From Rhodosalinus halophilus (GTDB lineage Bacteria; Pseudomonadota; Alphaproteobacteria; Rhodobacterales; Rhodobacteraceae): a DNA stretch of 64,000 bases. Below, one piece after another: positions 27,228-35,605 of the stretch. The notes below the pieces were generated by a model. The model saw only the letters and a program-made list of their open reading frames with translations, had not been told where the DNA came from and made no database searches. The stretch's first letter is position 1. Each line of letters starts with the position of its first letter. Location of the stretch: NCBI RefSeq assembly GCF_003298775.1, contig NZ_QNTQ01000002.1, forward strand, positions 62,001-126,000, read 5' to 3'. A program made the translations under genes and the position numbers.

Positions 27228-28001
27228 GTGTCAGACACCCCCGTCATCGAAGTCCGCGACCTGCACAAGGCCTACGGCAGCCTCGAGGTGCTCAAGGGCG
27301 TGAGCCTGTCGGCGCGGCGCGGCGAGACGCTCGCGCTGATCGGCTCCTCGGGCTCGGGCAAGTCCACGCTGCTGCGCTGCCTCAACCTGCTCGAGGACAG
27401 CCAGCAGGGCGAGATCCTGTTCAAGGGCGAGCCGGTACGCTGGAAGGGCGCCGGCCCCCACCGCCACCCCGCCGATCAGGCGCAGGTGATCCGCATCCGC
27501 ACCAACCTGTCGATGGTGTTCCAGCAATTCAATCTCTGGGCGCACATGACCGTGCTGCAGAACGTGATGGAGGCGCCCCTCACCGTGCTGCGCCGCGACC
27601 GCGACGAGGTGGAGCGCGCCGCGCGCCACTACCTCGACAAGGTGGGCATCGGCGACAAGGCCGATGTCTGGCCCGCGCAGCTTTCGGGCGGCCAGCAGCA
27701 GCGCGCCGCCATCGCGCGCGCGCTCTGCATGGAGCCCGAGGCGCTTCTGTTCGACGAACCGACCAGCGCGCTCGACCCCGAGCTCGAGCAGGAGGTGGTC
27801 AAGGTCATCAAGGACCTCGCGTCCGAGGGCCGCACCATGCTGATCGTCACCCATGACATGAAGCTCGCGGCCGATGTCGCGAGCCATGTGATCTTCCTCC
27901 ACCAGGGTCTGATCGAGGAGGAAGGTCCGCCGGAGGCGCTCTTCGGGGCGCCCGAGTCGGAGCGGTTGCAGGGCTTTCTGTCCTCCACCCGCGCCGCATG
28001 A
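27228..28001 (+). CDS. Amino-acid-type ABC transporter ATP-binding protein
   Basis: The 257-residue ATPase has Walker A GSSGSGKST (about 39-47), Q-loop VFQQFNLWAHMTVLQNV, signature LSGGQQQR, Walker B ALLFDEPTSALDPE and the switch His in IVTHDMKLA. It resembles HisP/GlnQ of the polar amino acid family. It begins with GTG at 27228 after CAGGAG. It is the first gene of a five-part transporter and ligase locus continuing to 35440. Confidence 0.95.
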   Translation: MSDTPVIEVRDLHKAYGSLEVLKGVSLSARRGETLALIGSSGSGKSTLLRCLNLLEDSQQGEILFKGEPVRWKGAGPHRHPADQAQVIRIRTNLSMVFQQFNLWAHMTVLQNVMEAPLTVLRRDRDEVERAARHYLDKVGIGDKADVWPAQLSGGQQQRAAIARALCMEPEALLFDEPTSALDPELEQEVVKVIKDLASEGRTMLIVTHDMKLAADVASHVIFLHQGLIEEEGPPEALFGAPESERLQGFLSSTRAA

Positions 28002-28035
28002 CGACAGACTCCAACCAAGGAAGGGAGTGCATGAG

Positions 28036-28761
28036 ATGAAAAGACTGATCCTCGCCTCGGCGGCGCTGGCGGTCTCCGCCGGAATGGCCGCAGCGCAGGA
28101 CGTGGTCCGCCTGGGCACCGAGGGCGCCTATCCCCCGTGGAACTTCATCAACGACGCGGGCGAGGTGGACGGCTTCGAGCGCGAGCTGGGCGACGAGCTC
28201 TGCGCGCGCGCCGAGCTCGAGTGCGAGTGGGTGACGAACGACTGGGATTCGATCATCCCCAACCTTGTCTCGGGCAACTACGACGCGATCATCGCCGGCA
28301 TGTCGATCACCGACGAGCGCGACGAGGTCATCGACTTCTCGCAGAACTACACGCCGCCGGATCCCTCGGCCTATGCCGCCATGTCCGAGGACGTGGACGT
28401 GGAAGGCGGCGTGATCGCGGCGCAGACCGGCACGATCCAGGCGGGCTACATCGCCGAGCAGGGCGCGACGCTGGTGGAATACGCCACGCCGGACGAGACG
28501 ATCCAGGCCGTCAAGAGCGGCGAGGCCGACGCGGTGCTGGCCGACAAGTCCTTCCTCGCGCCGATCGTCGAGGACGACCCGGAGCTCGTCTGGGCGGGAC
28601 CGGACGTGGCGCTGGGCGGCGGCGTCGGCATGGGCTTCCGCGAAAGCGACCCGGAGCTGCGGGCGACCTTCGACGCCGTCATCGAGGAGATGAAGTGCGA
28701 TGGAAGCCTCGACGCACTCATCGAGAAGTGGGACGTCAGCAGCACGCACGGAGAATGCTGA
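28036..28761 (+). CDS. Periplasmic amino-acid/polyamine-type substrate-binding protein
   Basis: The 241-residue protein has a signal peptide (MKRLILASAALAVSAGMAAA, cleavage before QDVV) and the two-lobed family 3 binding fold: LGTEGAYPPWNFINDAGEVDGFERELGDELC, then YDAIIAGMSITDERDEVIDFS, where the Arg in the ITDER motif binds the ligand carboxylate or acidic group in LAO/HisJ relatives. Three or four cysteines are present (including ELCARAELEC), which may form a disulfide. The ATG at 28036 follows AAGGAAGGGAG; a GTG nine bases upstream is less likely. Confidence 0.94.
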   Translation: MKRLILASAALAVSAGMAAAQDVVRLGTEGAYPPWNFINDAGEVDGFERELGDELCARAELECEWVTNDWDSIIPNLVSGNYDAIIAGMSITDERDEVIDFSQNYTPPDPSAYAAMSEDVDVEGGVIAAQTGTIQAGYIAEQGATLVEYATPDETIQAVKSGEADAVLADKSFLAPIVEDDPELVWAGPDVALGGGVGMGFRESDPELRATFDAVIEEMKCDGSLDALIEKWDVSSTHGEC

Positions 28762-28774
28762 CGTAACGCGCCTT

Positions 28775-28798
28775 CCCCCCTCCGGTCACGGAGGGGGG
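28775..28798 (+). other. Stable hairpin between binding-protein and permease genes
   Basis: CCCCCCTCCG pairs perfectly with CGGAGGGGGG around a GTCA tetraloop, in the 86-base spacer after the binding-protein stop. No U-run follows. Such structures between a binding-protein gene and its permeases commonly shield the upstream mRNA from 3' decay, so that the binding protein is made in excess. Confidence 0.75.
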
Positions 28799-28847
28799 AG
28801 CCAATTTCCGAAACCGCCTCCAGGCGCCATCGCGAGTGACATAGGCA

Positions 28848-29732
28848 GTGTTTCCGTTCTGCACGGATCCCGACACGCTGGACACCGTCCGGTGGTTCGC
28901 GTGCTACCTGACGACGGGCAAGCACATGAGCTTCTACCTGTCGTTCGGGACCGTGCTTCTTCTGCTCGCGATCACCGCGCCCACGGCGCTGGCCTTCGGC
29001 TTCGCGGGGGCCGCGGCGGCACGGTCGCGGTTCCTGCCGCTGTCGCTCTTCGGCAAGGGCTATATCGCGATCGTGCGCGGCGTGCCCGACATCGCCTTCT
29101 TCCTGTTCTTCGTCATCGCGCTCGACCAGATCTTCGAATGGACGCGCCACCAGGTGCTCTGCCCCGACTGGGATCAGCCGATCCGCCAGGGCAACGACTT
29201 CATCGTGTGCCAGGCGGCGAAACTGCCGCTCAACACCGCGCCGCAATGGATGCACGAGACCTACGGCTTCTTCCTGGCCGTGCTGACCTTCGCGCTGGTC
29301 TTCGGCGCCTTCGCGGCGAACGTCCTCTTCGGCGCCATGCGCGCCGTGCCGCGCGCGCAGATGGAGACGGCCGAGGCCTACGGCATGACCCGGCGGCAGG
29401 CCTTCTGGCGGGTGCTGGTGCCGCAGATGTGGATCTATGCCATTCCCGGCCTCTCGAACCTCTGGATGGTGCTCATCAAGGCCACGCCGCTCCTCTTCCT
29501 GCTGGGCGTCGAGGATATCGTCTACTGGGCGCGCGAGCTGGGCTCCTCGAAAACGCCGCGCTTCACCGACTATCCGCACGGGGACTGGCGGATGTGGTAT
29601 TTCCTGGCACTGCTGGTCTTCTACCTCGCCTTCACCCGCGTCTCCGAGATCGCGCTGGAGCGGCTGACCGTGCGCCTCTCGCACGGCCAGGCCACCGCGC
29701 AGGGCGAGGCGCAGCGGAGGGCCGGCGCGTGA
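28848..29732 (+). CDS. Amino-acid-type ABC transporter permease (HisQ-like)
   Basis: The 294-residue membrane protein has about six transmembrane helices and the EAA-loop ETAEAYGMTRRQAFWRVLVPQMW that contacts the ATPase. It is longer than typical HisQ (about 230) because of an insert around 95-145 (DQIFEWTRHQVLCPDWDQPIRQ, DFIVCQAAKLPLNTAPQW) with two cysteines, probably on the periplasmic side. It begins with GTG at 28848. The stop overlaps the next permease by four bases (GTGA). Confidence 0.9.
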   Translation: MFPFCTDPDTLDTVRWFACYLTTGKHMSFYLSFGTVLLLLAITAPTALAFGFAGAAAARSRFLPLSLFGKGYIAIVRGVPDIAFFLFFVIALDQIFEWTRHQVLCPDWDQPIRQGNDFIVCQAAKLPLNTAPQWMHETYGFFLAVLTFALVFGAFAANVLFGAMRAVPRAQMETAEAYGMTRRQAFWRVLVPQMWIYAIPGLSNLWMVLIKATPLLFLLGVEDIVYWARELGSSKTPRFTDYPHGDWRMWYFLALLVFYLAFTRVSEIALERLTVRLSHGQATAQGEAQRRAGA

Positions 29733-30535
29733 GCTGCTGGGAGACCATCGCCGATTATGCCCTGCGCTCGGTGGGAATCGGCGAGCGGCTCCTGCCGCGC
29801 GACAACTTCACCCTCTGCCAGCAGTTCACCCTGATCGGCTCGGGGCTGATCTGGAACGTCTATTTCGCGGTCATCGCCCTCGCCTCGGGCTTCTTTCTCG
29901 CCACGGCGGTGGCGCTGGGCAAGGCCTCGCGCATCCGGGCGATCCGCAAGCCCTCGGAATGGTTCATCTTCCTGTTCCGCGGCTCGCCGCTCTTCATCCA
30001 GTTCTTCTTCGCCTATTTCCTGTTTCTCTCGCTCAAGCCCGTGGCCCCCGTCTTCGACCCCTTCACCAGCGCGTGGGCGGGGGCGACCATCGTGCTCTTT
30101 CTCAACACGGCCGCCTATTCGGGCGAGATCTTCTACGGCGCGCTGCGCACCATCCCGAAGGGCGAGCTCGAGGCCGCCGACGCCTACGGGCTCTCGGGCT
30201 GGTCGCGGTTTCGCCGCATCGTCTGGCCCACCATGCTGCGGCTCGCCTGGCCGGCCTACACCAACGAGGCGATCTTCCTCTTCCACGCCACAACGCTGGT
30301 CTATTTCTCGGGCTTTCCGGCCTGGCAGCAGCGGGGCGACGCGCTCTACTACGCCAACTACTTCGCCGACAAGACCTTCAACCCCTTCGTGCCCTACCCG
30401 ATCCTGGCGGGGTATTTCATCCTGCTGACGCTGGTCATCATCGCGCTTTTCGGCGCGATCAACGCGCGGCTCAACCGCCACCTGCCGCAGGAGGCGCGGC
30501 GCGGGCTCCGGCTGCGGCTCAACGTGATCCGCTGA
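29729..30535 (+). CDS. Amino-acid-type ABC transporter permease (HisM-like)
   Basis: The 268-residue partner permease starts with GTG (SCWETIADYALRSVGIGERLLP) overlapping the previous stop. It has five to six membrane helices, the conserved FLFRGSPLFIQFFFAYF region and the EAA-loop ELEAADAYGLSGWSRFRRIVWPTMLR. The gene is shorter than the open frame that includes it; the GTG is chosen because of the overlap coupling and because upstream residues read through the first permease out of frame. Confidence 0.9.
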   Translation: MSCWETIADYALRSVGIGERLLPRDNFTLCQQFTLIGSGLIWNVYFAVIALASGFFLATAVALGKASRIRAIRKPSEWFIFLFRGSPLFIQFFFAYFLFLSLKPVAPVFDPFTSAWAGATIVLFLNTAAYSGEIFYGALRTIPKGELEAADAYGLSGWSRFRRIVWPTMLRLAWPAYTNEAIFLFHATTLVYFSGFPAWQQRGDALYYANYFADKTFNPFVPYPILAGYFILLTLVIIALFGAINARLNRHLPQEARRGLRLRLNVIR

Positions 30536-30624
30536 GGCCCACGATGCGCGCTTGCTCTTTCAATGGTCCCCAAATACCCAAGGACGCCGAGGGCGCAGCC
30601 AGGGGCGCCACGGGGACCGAGCGC

Positions 30625-31941
30625 ATGGATCTGAGCGACGTCACGACCTTCCGGGCGGCGGCCTGCGACCTCAACGGACAGATGCGGGGCAAGCGGATGC
30701 CGGCCGCGGCCGCGGCGAAGCTCGACGCCTCGGGCGTGCGCATGCCGCTTTCCGCGCTCAACGTGGACATCTGGGGCAGCGACATCGAGGGCAGTCCGCT
30801 GGTTTTCGAGACGGGTGACCAGGACGGCATCCTCTATCCCACCGGGCGCGGGCCGATGCCGATGCCCTGGCTCGAGAACCCCTCGGCCCTCGTTCCGATG
30901 TGGATGTTCGAGCAGGACGGCACGCCCTTCGCGGGCGATCCGCGCCACGCGCTCGCCCGCGCGCTCGACGCCTATGCCGCGCGCGGCTGGCAGGTGGTCG
31001 CGGCCACCGAGATGGAATTCACCCTCGTCGACGACGCGGGCGAGACGCTGATGCCGCCGATCAACCCCCAGACCGGCCGGCGGCTGCAGGGCCACGCCAT
31101 CCTGTCGATCCGCCAGCTCGACGCCTTCGACGCCTTCTTCACGGATCTCTACGCGGGCTGCGCCGCGATGGGGATCGATGTCGACTCCGCGATCTCGGAG
31201 GCGGGGCTCGGACAGTTCGAGGTGACGCTGAGCCACCGCGCGGCGATGGAGGCGGCCGACGACGCCTGGCTCTTCAAGGCGCTCGCGCGCGGGCTGGCGC
31301 GGCGGCACGGCATGGCGGCCACCTTCATGGCGAAACCCTACGCGGAGGATGCGGGCAACGGGATGCACGTGCATTTCTCCGTGCTCGACGCCGAGGGCGC
31401 CAACGTCTTCGACGACGGCGGCGAGACGGGCTCGGAGCTGCTCCTGCAGGCGGTGGCCGGCTGTCTGCGCGCGATGCCGGAGTCCACGCTCGTGCTGGCC
31501 CCGCACGGGCCCAGCTACGCGCGCCTCGTACCCGGCGCGCACGCCCCCACCGGCGCGGGCTGGGGCTACGACAACCGCACGGCAGCGGTGCGCATCCCGG
31601 CCGGTCCGCCCAGGGCGCGGCGGATCGAGCATCGGGCCGCGGGCGGCGACATCAACCCCTACCTCCTGCTCGCCGCCGTGCTCGGCGCGGCGATGTCGGG
31701 CATCGAGGACGGGCTCGCCCCGCCCGCGCCGATCGACGGCAACGCCTACGAGCGCGACCTGCCGCAGATGGCCCCGGACTGGGCCGCCGCGATCGACCGG
31801 ATCGACGGTTCGGCGCTGATGCGACGCATCCTCGGCGACGCGATCGTGGACAATCTCTGCATGACCAAGCGGCAGGAGATGCGGCGGCTGGCGGAGATCC
31901 CGCCGGAGCGGCACTGGCAGATCTACCTCGACAACGCCTGA
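30625..31941 (+). CDS. Glutamine synthetase-like ligase, first of two (gamma-glutamylamine synthetase type)
   Basis: The 438-residue protein has the GS fold: an N-domain with FRAAACDLNGQMRGKRMP, the metal-binding Glu in VAATEMEFTLV, the GNGMHVHFSV loop with metal His, and the substrate region GYDNRTAAVRIPAG followed by RRIEHRAAGGDINPYLLLAA. It lacks the adenylylation segment of GlnA, which fits relatives that glutamylate amines. The start MDLSDVTTFR at 30625 is chosen; an in-frame ATG at 30544 would add 27 residues of low-complexity sequence. Confidence 0.85.
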   Translation: MDLSDVTTFRAAACDLNGQMRGKRMPAAAAAKLDASGVRMPLSALNVDIWGSDIEGSPLVFETGDQDGILYPTGRGPMPMPWLENPSALVPMWMFEQDGTPFAGDPRHALARALDAYAARGWQVVAATEMEFTLVDDAGETLMPPINPQTGRRLQGHAILSIRQLDAFDAFFTDLYAGCAAMGIDVDSAISEAGLGQFEVTLSHRAAMEAADDAWLFKALARGLARRHGMAATFMAKPYAEDAGNGMHVHFSVLDAEGANVFDDGGETGSELLLQAVAGCLRAMPESTLVLAPHGPSYARLVPGAHAPTGAGWGYDNRTAAVRIPAGPPRARRIEHRAAGGDINPYLLLAAVLGAAMSGIEDGLAPPAPIDGNAYERDLPQMAPDWAAAIDRIDGSALMRRILGDAIVDNLCMTKRQEMRRLAEIPPERHWQIYLDNA

Positions 31942-31998
31942 GCCTCTTGTGGGCGCGCGGGCCACGGGCTAGATCACGGCCATCCAAGCGGTGATTTC

Positions 31999-32682
31999 AT
32001 GTTGATCGGCATACTGCAGACCGGACGCGCACCGGAAGAGATCCGGCCCCGCACCGGCGACTACCCCGAAATGTTCGAACGCCTGCTCGGGCGGCGCGGC
32101 TTCGACTTCCGCACCTGGCACGTCGAGGGCGGCGCGTTCCCCGACGGCCCCGAGGACGCCGACGCCTGGCTCATCACCGGCTCGAAGCACGGCGCCTACG
32201 AGGATCACGACTGGATCCCGCCGCTGGAGCGGCTGATCCGCGAGATCCGCGCCGCCGGCAAGCCGCTGGTCGGCATCTGCTTCGGCCACCAGATCATCGC
32301 CCAGGCGCTGGGCGGCAAGGTGGAGAAGTGGCAGGGCGGCTGGGCCGTGGGCCGCACCGTCTACGACTGGCAGGGCCGCGCGGTCGCGCTCAACGCCTGG
32401 CATCAGGACCAGATCACCGAAAAGCCTGCCGAGGCCGAGGTGGTGGCGACCCATCCCGACTGCCCCTATGCAGCGCTGCTCTACGACGGCGAGATCTTCA
32501 CCGTGCAGGCGCATCCCGAGTTCGACGCCGAGGTGATCGAAGGGCTGGCCGAGACGCGCGGCAAGGGTCTGGTGCCCGAACCGCTGCTCGCGGCCGCGCG
32601 TGACGAGCTCGAGCGCCCCACGGACCGGGCCGAGGTGGGCGAGATGATCGCGCGCTTCCTCGCGGAGCGGAGGATCGCATGA
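31999..32682 (+). CDS. Class I glutamine amidotransferase-like hydrolase
   Basis: The 227-residue single-domain protein has the nucleophile elbow GICFGHQIIAQALGG (Cys94 region) and the His-Glu partners in VQAHPEF, with LITGSKHGAYEDHDWIP forming the oxyanion side. In this setting, between two GS-like ligases, a role in hydrolysing a gamma-glutamyl amide (as PuuD does in E. coli) or in glutamine supply is likely. It overlaps the next gene by four bases (ATGA). Confidence 0.87.
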   Translation: MLIGILQTGRAPEEIRPRTGDYPEMFERLLGRRGFDFRTWHVEGGAFPDGPEDADAWLITGSKHGAYEDHDWIPPLERLIREIRAAGKPLVGICFGHQIIAQALGGKVEKWQGGWAVGRTVYDWQGRAVALNAWHQDQITEKPAEAEVVATHPDCPYAALLYDGEIFTVQAHPEFDAEVIEGLAETRGKGLVPEPLLAAARDELERPTDRAEVGEMIARFLAERRIA

Positions 32683-34037
32683 GCGACTGGATGAACAGCC
32701 TGCCCGAGGCCGCGCGGCTCTATCTCGAGGGCCGACGCCTCGACGAGGTGGAATGCATCATCGCCGACCTGCCCGGCATCGCCCGCGGCAAGGCCGTGCC
32801 GGCCAGCAAGTTCGCCCGCCAGAGCCAGTTCCACCTGCCCAACTCGATCTTCTTCCAGACGATCACGGGCGGCTGGACGCCCGAGGCGGACACCGAGGAT
32901 TTCACCGAGCCGGACATGATCCTCAAGCCGGACATGTCCACCGCCACCGCGGCGCCCTGGACCGGCGACTGGACGCTGCAGGTGATCCACGATGCCTTCG
33001 ACCGCGAGGGCACGCCCATCCCCTTCGCGCCGCGCAACGTGCTCAAGCGGGTGGTCGAGCTCTACCACGCGAAGGGCTGGCACCCGGTGGTGGCGCCGGA
33101 GATGGAGTTCTATCTCGTCGCGCGCAACATCGACCCCGGAAAGCCGATCGAGGCGATGATGGGCCGCACGGGACGTCCGGCCGCCGCGCGTCAGGCCTAT
33201 TCGATGAGCGCGGTGGACGAATACGGCCCCGTGATCGACGACATCTACGACTTCGCCGAGGCGCAGGGCTTCGAGATCGACGGGATCACGCAGGAAGGCG
33301 GCGCGGGACAGGTCGAGATCAACCTGCGCCACGGCGATCCCGTGAAGCTCGCCGACGAGGTGTTCTATTTCAAGCGGATGATCCGCGAGGCGGCGCTGCG
33401 TCACGACTGCTTCGCCACCTTCATGGCCAAGCCGATCGAGGGCGAACCCGGCAGCGCCATGCACATCCACCACTCGGTGATCGACCGGGAAACGGGGCGC
33501 AACCTCTTCGCGGGCCCGCAGGGCGGCGAGACGGACGCCTTCTTCAACTTCCTGGGCGGGCTGCAGAAGCATCTGCCGGCGGCGATCTCGATCCTGGCGC
33601 CTTACGTCAACAGCTACCGCCGCTACGTGAAGGACTACGCCGCGCCGATCAATCTCGAATGGGGCCGCGACAACCGCACCACCGGGCTGCGCATCCCGAT
33701 CGCCGAGCCGCAGGCGCGGCGCATCGAGAACCGGGTGGCGGGCATGGACTGCAACCCCTACCTCGGCATCGCCGCCTCGCTGGCCTGCGGCTATCTGGGC
33801 CTGATCGACGAGGACTGGCCAACCAAGCAGTTCCGCGGCAGCACCTACGACGGCGAGGGCGACTTCCCCCAGGTGCTGGGCGACGCGCTCGAGACCTTCG
33901 AGGAGGCCGAGGCGCTGCACGCGACGCTGGGCCGCGAGTTCTGCAGGGTCTACGCCGCCGTGAAGCGCAACGAATACGAGGAGTTCCTGCAGATCATCAG
34001 CCCCTGGGAACGGGAGCATCTGCTGCTGAACGTGTGA
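32679..34037 (+). CDS. Glutamine synthetase-like ligase, second (PuuA-like)
   Basis: The 452-residue protein carries the GS catalytic core: VVAPEMEFYLV (metal Glu), QVEINLRHGDPVKLADEVFYFKR, GSAMHIHHSV (metal His) and WGRDNRTTGLRIP with RRIENRVAGMDCNPYLG. It has the N-terminus typical of gamma-glutamylputrescine synthetase relatives (VECIIADLPGIARGKAVPA). It is more PuuA-like than the first copy. The two differ throughout, so each probably has its own substrate. Confidence 0.88.
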   Translation: MSDWMNSLPEAARLYLEGRRLDEVECIIADLPGIARGKAVPASKFARQSQFHLPNSIFFQTITGGWTPEADTEDFTEPDMILKPDMSTATAAPWTGDWTLQVIHDAFDREGTPIPFAPRNVLKRVVELYHAKGWHPVVAPEMEFYLVARNIDPGKPIEAMMGRTGRPAAARQAYSMSAVDEYGPVIDDIYDFAEAQGFEIDGITQEGGAGQVEINLRHGDPVKLADEVFYFKRMIREAALRHDCFATFMAKPIEGEPGSAMHIHHSVIDRETGRNLFAGPQGGETDAFFNFLGGLQKHLPAAISILAPYVNSYRRYVKDYAAPINLEWGRDNRTTGLRIPIAEPQARRIENRVAGMDCNPYLGIAASLACGYLGLIDEDWPTKQFRGSTYDGEGDFPQVLGDALETFEEAEALHATLGREFCRVYAAVKRNEYEEFLQIISPWEREHLLLNV

Positions 34038-34046
34038 CGCGGGATG

Positions 34047-34120
34047 CGGGGGGCTGTCTCCCCCCTCTGCCGGGTGCCGCGGCATTCACCCCCCGAGCGC
34101 ATTTTTCGCAAGAGGAAGGA
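34047..34120 (+). repeat. Diverged copy of the dispersed intergenic repeat
   Basis: The spacer before the oxidase gene shows the same order of parts as the copies at 2.45 and 47.6 kb: a G6/C6 stem (GGGGGG at 34048-34053 with CCCCCC at 34060-34065), a second GC-rich segment, a C-run, then CATTTTTCGCAAGAGGAAGGA in place of GATATTTTCGCCAAGAAGAAG. The purine end (AGGAAGGA) lies 12 bases before the GTG start and may act as its ribosome-binding site. Confidence 0.6.
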
Positions 34121-34132
34121 CTGGACAGGCGC

Positions 34133-35440
34133 GTGACGGACCTGCTGACCGCCAACGACCGACCCGGCGAATACCCGGCGAGCTGGTACGCCGCGACGGT
34201 GGATCTGCCGCCCGGACGTCCGGCGCTGGCGGGCGAGCTGCGCGCGGACGTCTGCGTGGTGGGGGCGGGCTACACGGGGCTGTCGGCGGCGCTGCACCTG
34301 GCGCAGCGGGGGCTGCGGGTGGTGGTGCTCGAGGCCAGCCGCGCGGGCTTCGGCGCCTCGGGGCGCAATGGCGGGCAGCTGGGCTCGGGCCAGCGGGTGG
34401 GCCAGCGCGCCCTCGAGCGGCTGATGGGCCGCGACGCGGCGCGACAGCTCTGGGACCTGGGCGAGGACGCCAAGGCGCTCGTCCGCGATCTGGCGGCCGA
34501 GCACGGCATCGACTGTCATCTGCGTCCCGGCGTCGCGCATCTGGGCTACACCGACGCCGAGCGCGCGGAGATCCACGAGGACGCCCACCACCTCGCATCC
34601 GAATACGGCTACGCCCGCATCGAGCTGCTGGATGCCGACGCCGGGCACGCGCTCTGCCCCTCGCCGCGCTATCGCGGCGGCGCGCTGGATCACGGCGCGG
34701 CGCATCTGCATCCGCTGGCCTTCGCGCTGGGTCTTGCGCGGGCGGCCGAGGCGGCAGGGGCGCGGATCTTCGAGCGCAGCCGCGCGGTGGAGCTGATCGA
34801 GGGGCCGGAGCCGGCCGTGCGCACCGCGGCAGGGCTGGTGAGGGCCGATCACGTGATCCTCGCCGGGAACGGCTATCTGGGCGGGCTCGCGCCGCGCGTC
34901 GCCGCGCGGGTCATGCCGATCAACAACTTCGTGGTGGCGACCGAGCCGCTGGGGCCGCGCGCGGCGGAGGTGCTGACGCGCGACGTGGCGGTGGCCGACA
35001 CGAAGTTCGTCGTCAACTATTTCCGGCTAAGCCACGACGGGCGACTGCTCTTCGGCGGCGGCGAGAGCTACGGCTACCGCTTCCCCGCCGACATCGCCGG
35101 TCTCGTCCGGCGGCCGATGCTCGAGGTGTTTCCGCATCTGGACGACGTGCGGATCACCCATGCCTGGGGCGGGACGCTGGCGATCACCATGCGACGCCTG
35201 CCCTATCTGGCGCGCGTCGCGCCGCGGGTGCTTTCGGCCTCGGGCTATTCAGGCCACGGCGTGGGGCTGGCCACGCTGTCGGGCAAGCTGATGGCCGAGG
35301 CGGTCGCCGGCCGTGCGGAGGGCTTCGAGGCGATGGCGGCGATCCCCACGTGCCCCTTCCCGGGGGGCGCCGCGCTGCGCTCGCCGCTTCTCGTGCTCGC
35401 GATGAGCTGGTACGCGATGCGCGACAGGCTCGGCCTGTGA
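34133..35440 (+). CDS. FAD-dependent oxidoreductase, PuuB/DAO type
   Basis: The 435-residue protein has a glycine-rich FAD loop VCVVGAGYTGLSAALHLAQRG, the substrate-side motif FGASGRNGGQLGSGQR found in gamma-glutamylputrescine oxidase and its relatives, and the C-terminal ASGYSGHGVGLATLSGKLMAE. It would oxidise the glutamylated amine, releasing an aldehyde. The start is GTG at 34133 (TDLLTANDRPGEYPASWYAAT fits the family N-terminus). It is the last gene of the transporter and ligase locus. Confidence 0.88.
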   Translation: MTDLLTANDRPGEYPASWYAATVDLPPGRPALAGELRADVCVVGAGYTGLSAALHLAQRGLRVVVLEASRAGFGASGRNGGQLGSGQRVGQRALERLMGRDAARQLWDLGEDAKALVRDLAAEHGIDCHLRPGVAHLGYTDAERAEIHEDAHHLASEYGYARIELLDADAGHALCPSPRYRGGALDHGAAHLHPLAFALGLARAAEAAGARIFERSRAVELIEGPEPAVRTAAGLVRADHVILAGNGYLGGLAPRVAARVMPINNFVVATEPLGPRAAEVLTRDVAVADTKFVVNYFRLSHDGRLLFGGGESYGYRFPADIAGLVRRPMLEVFPHLDDVRITHAWGGTLAITMRRLPYLARVAPRVLSASGYSGHGVGLATLSGKLMAEAVAGRAEGFEAMAAIPTCPFPGGAALRSPLLVLAMSWYAMRDRLGL

Positions 35441-35485
35441 CCGGCGGCCATGCGTGCGCCGCAGGGCGCAGGTCGCCTTGCCGGA

Positions 35486-35514
35486 TTGACGATTCGCGGC
35501 GCATTGACTACATC
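35486..35514 (+). promoter_or_regulatory. Putative sigma-70 promoter of the DEAD-box helicase gene
   Basis: TTGACG at 35486-35491 and TACATC at 35509-35514 are separated by 17 bases, close to the consensus. It lies 92 bases before the ATG, giving a long leader with a small hairpin (TCCGT/ACGGA at 35586-35600) near the start codon. No strong Shine-Dalgarno is present. Confidence 0.45.
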
Positions 35515-35605
35515 GCGTGTCGAGCCGTGGGTGCGCGATGCGCCCGAAACGTGCTGGCTCGCATAGACGCTACGGGCCGCGTGTGTCCGTAAACCACGGA
35601 TATAC

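Noticed and set aside
28700-30535. A 611-residue fused permease
   Set aside because: The first half reads through the HisQ-like gene out of frame; the real second permease starts at the GTG at 29729.
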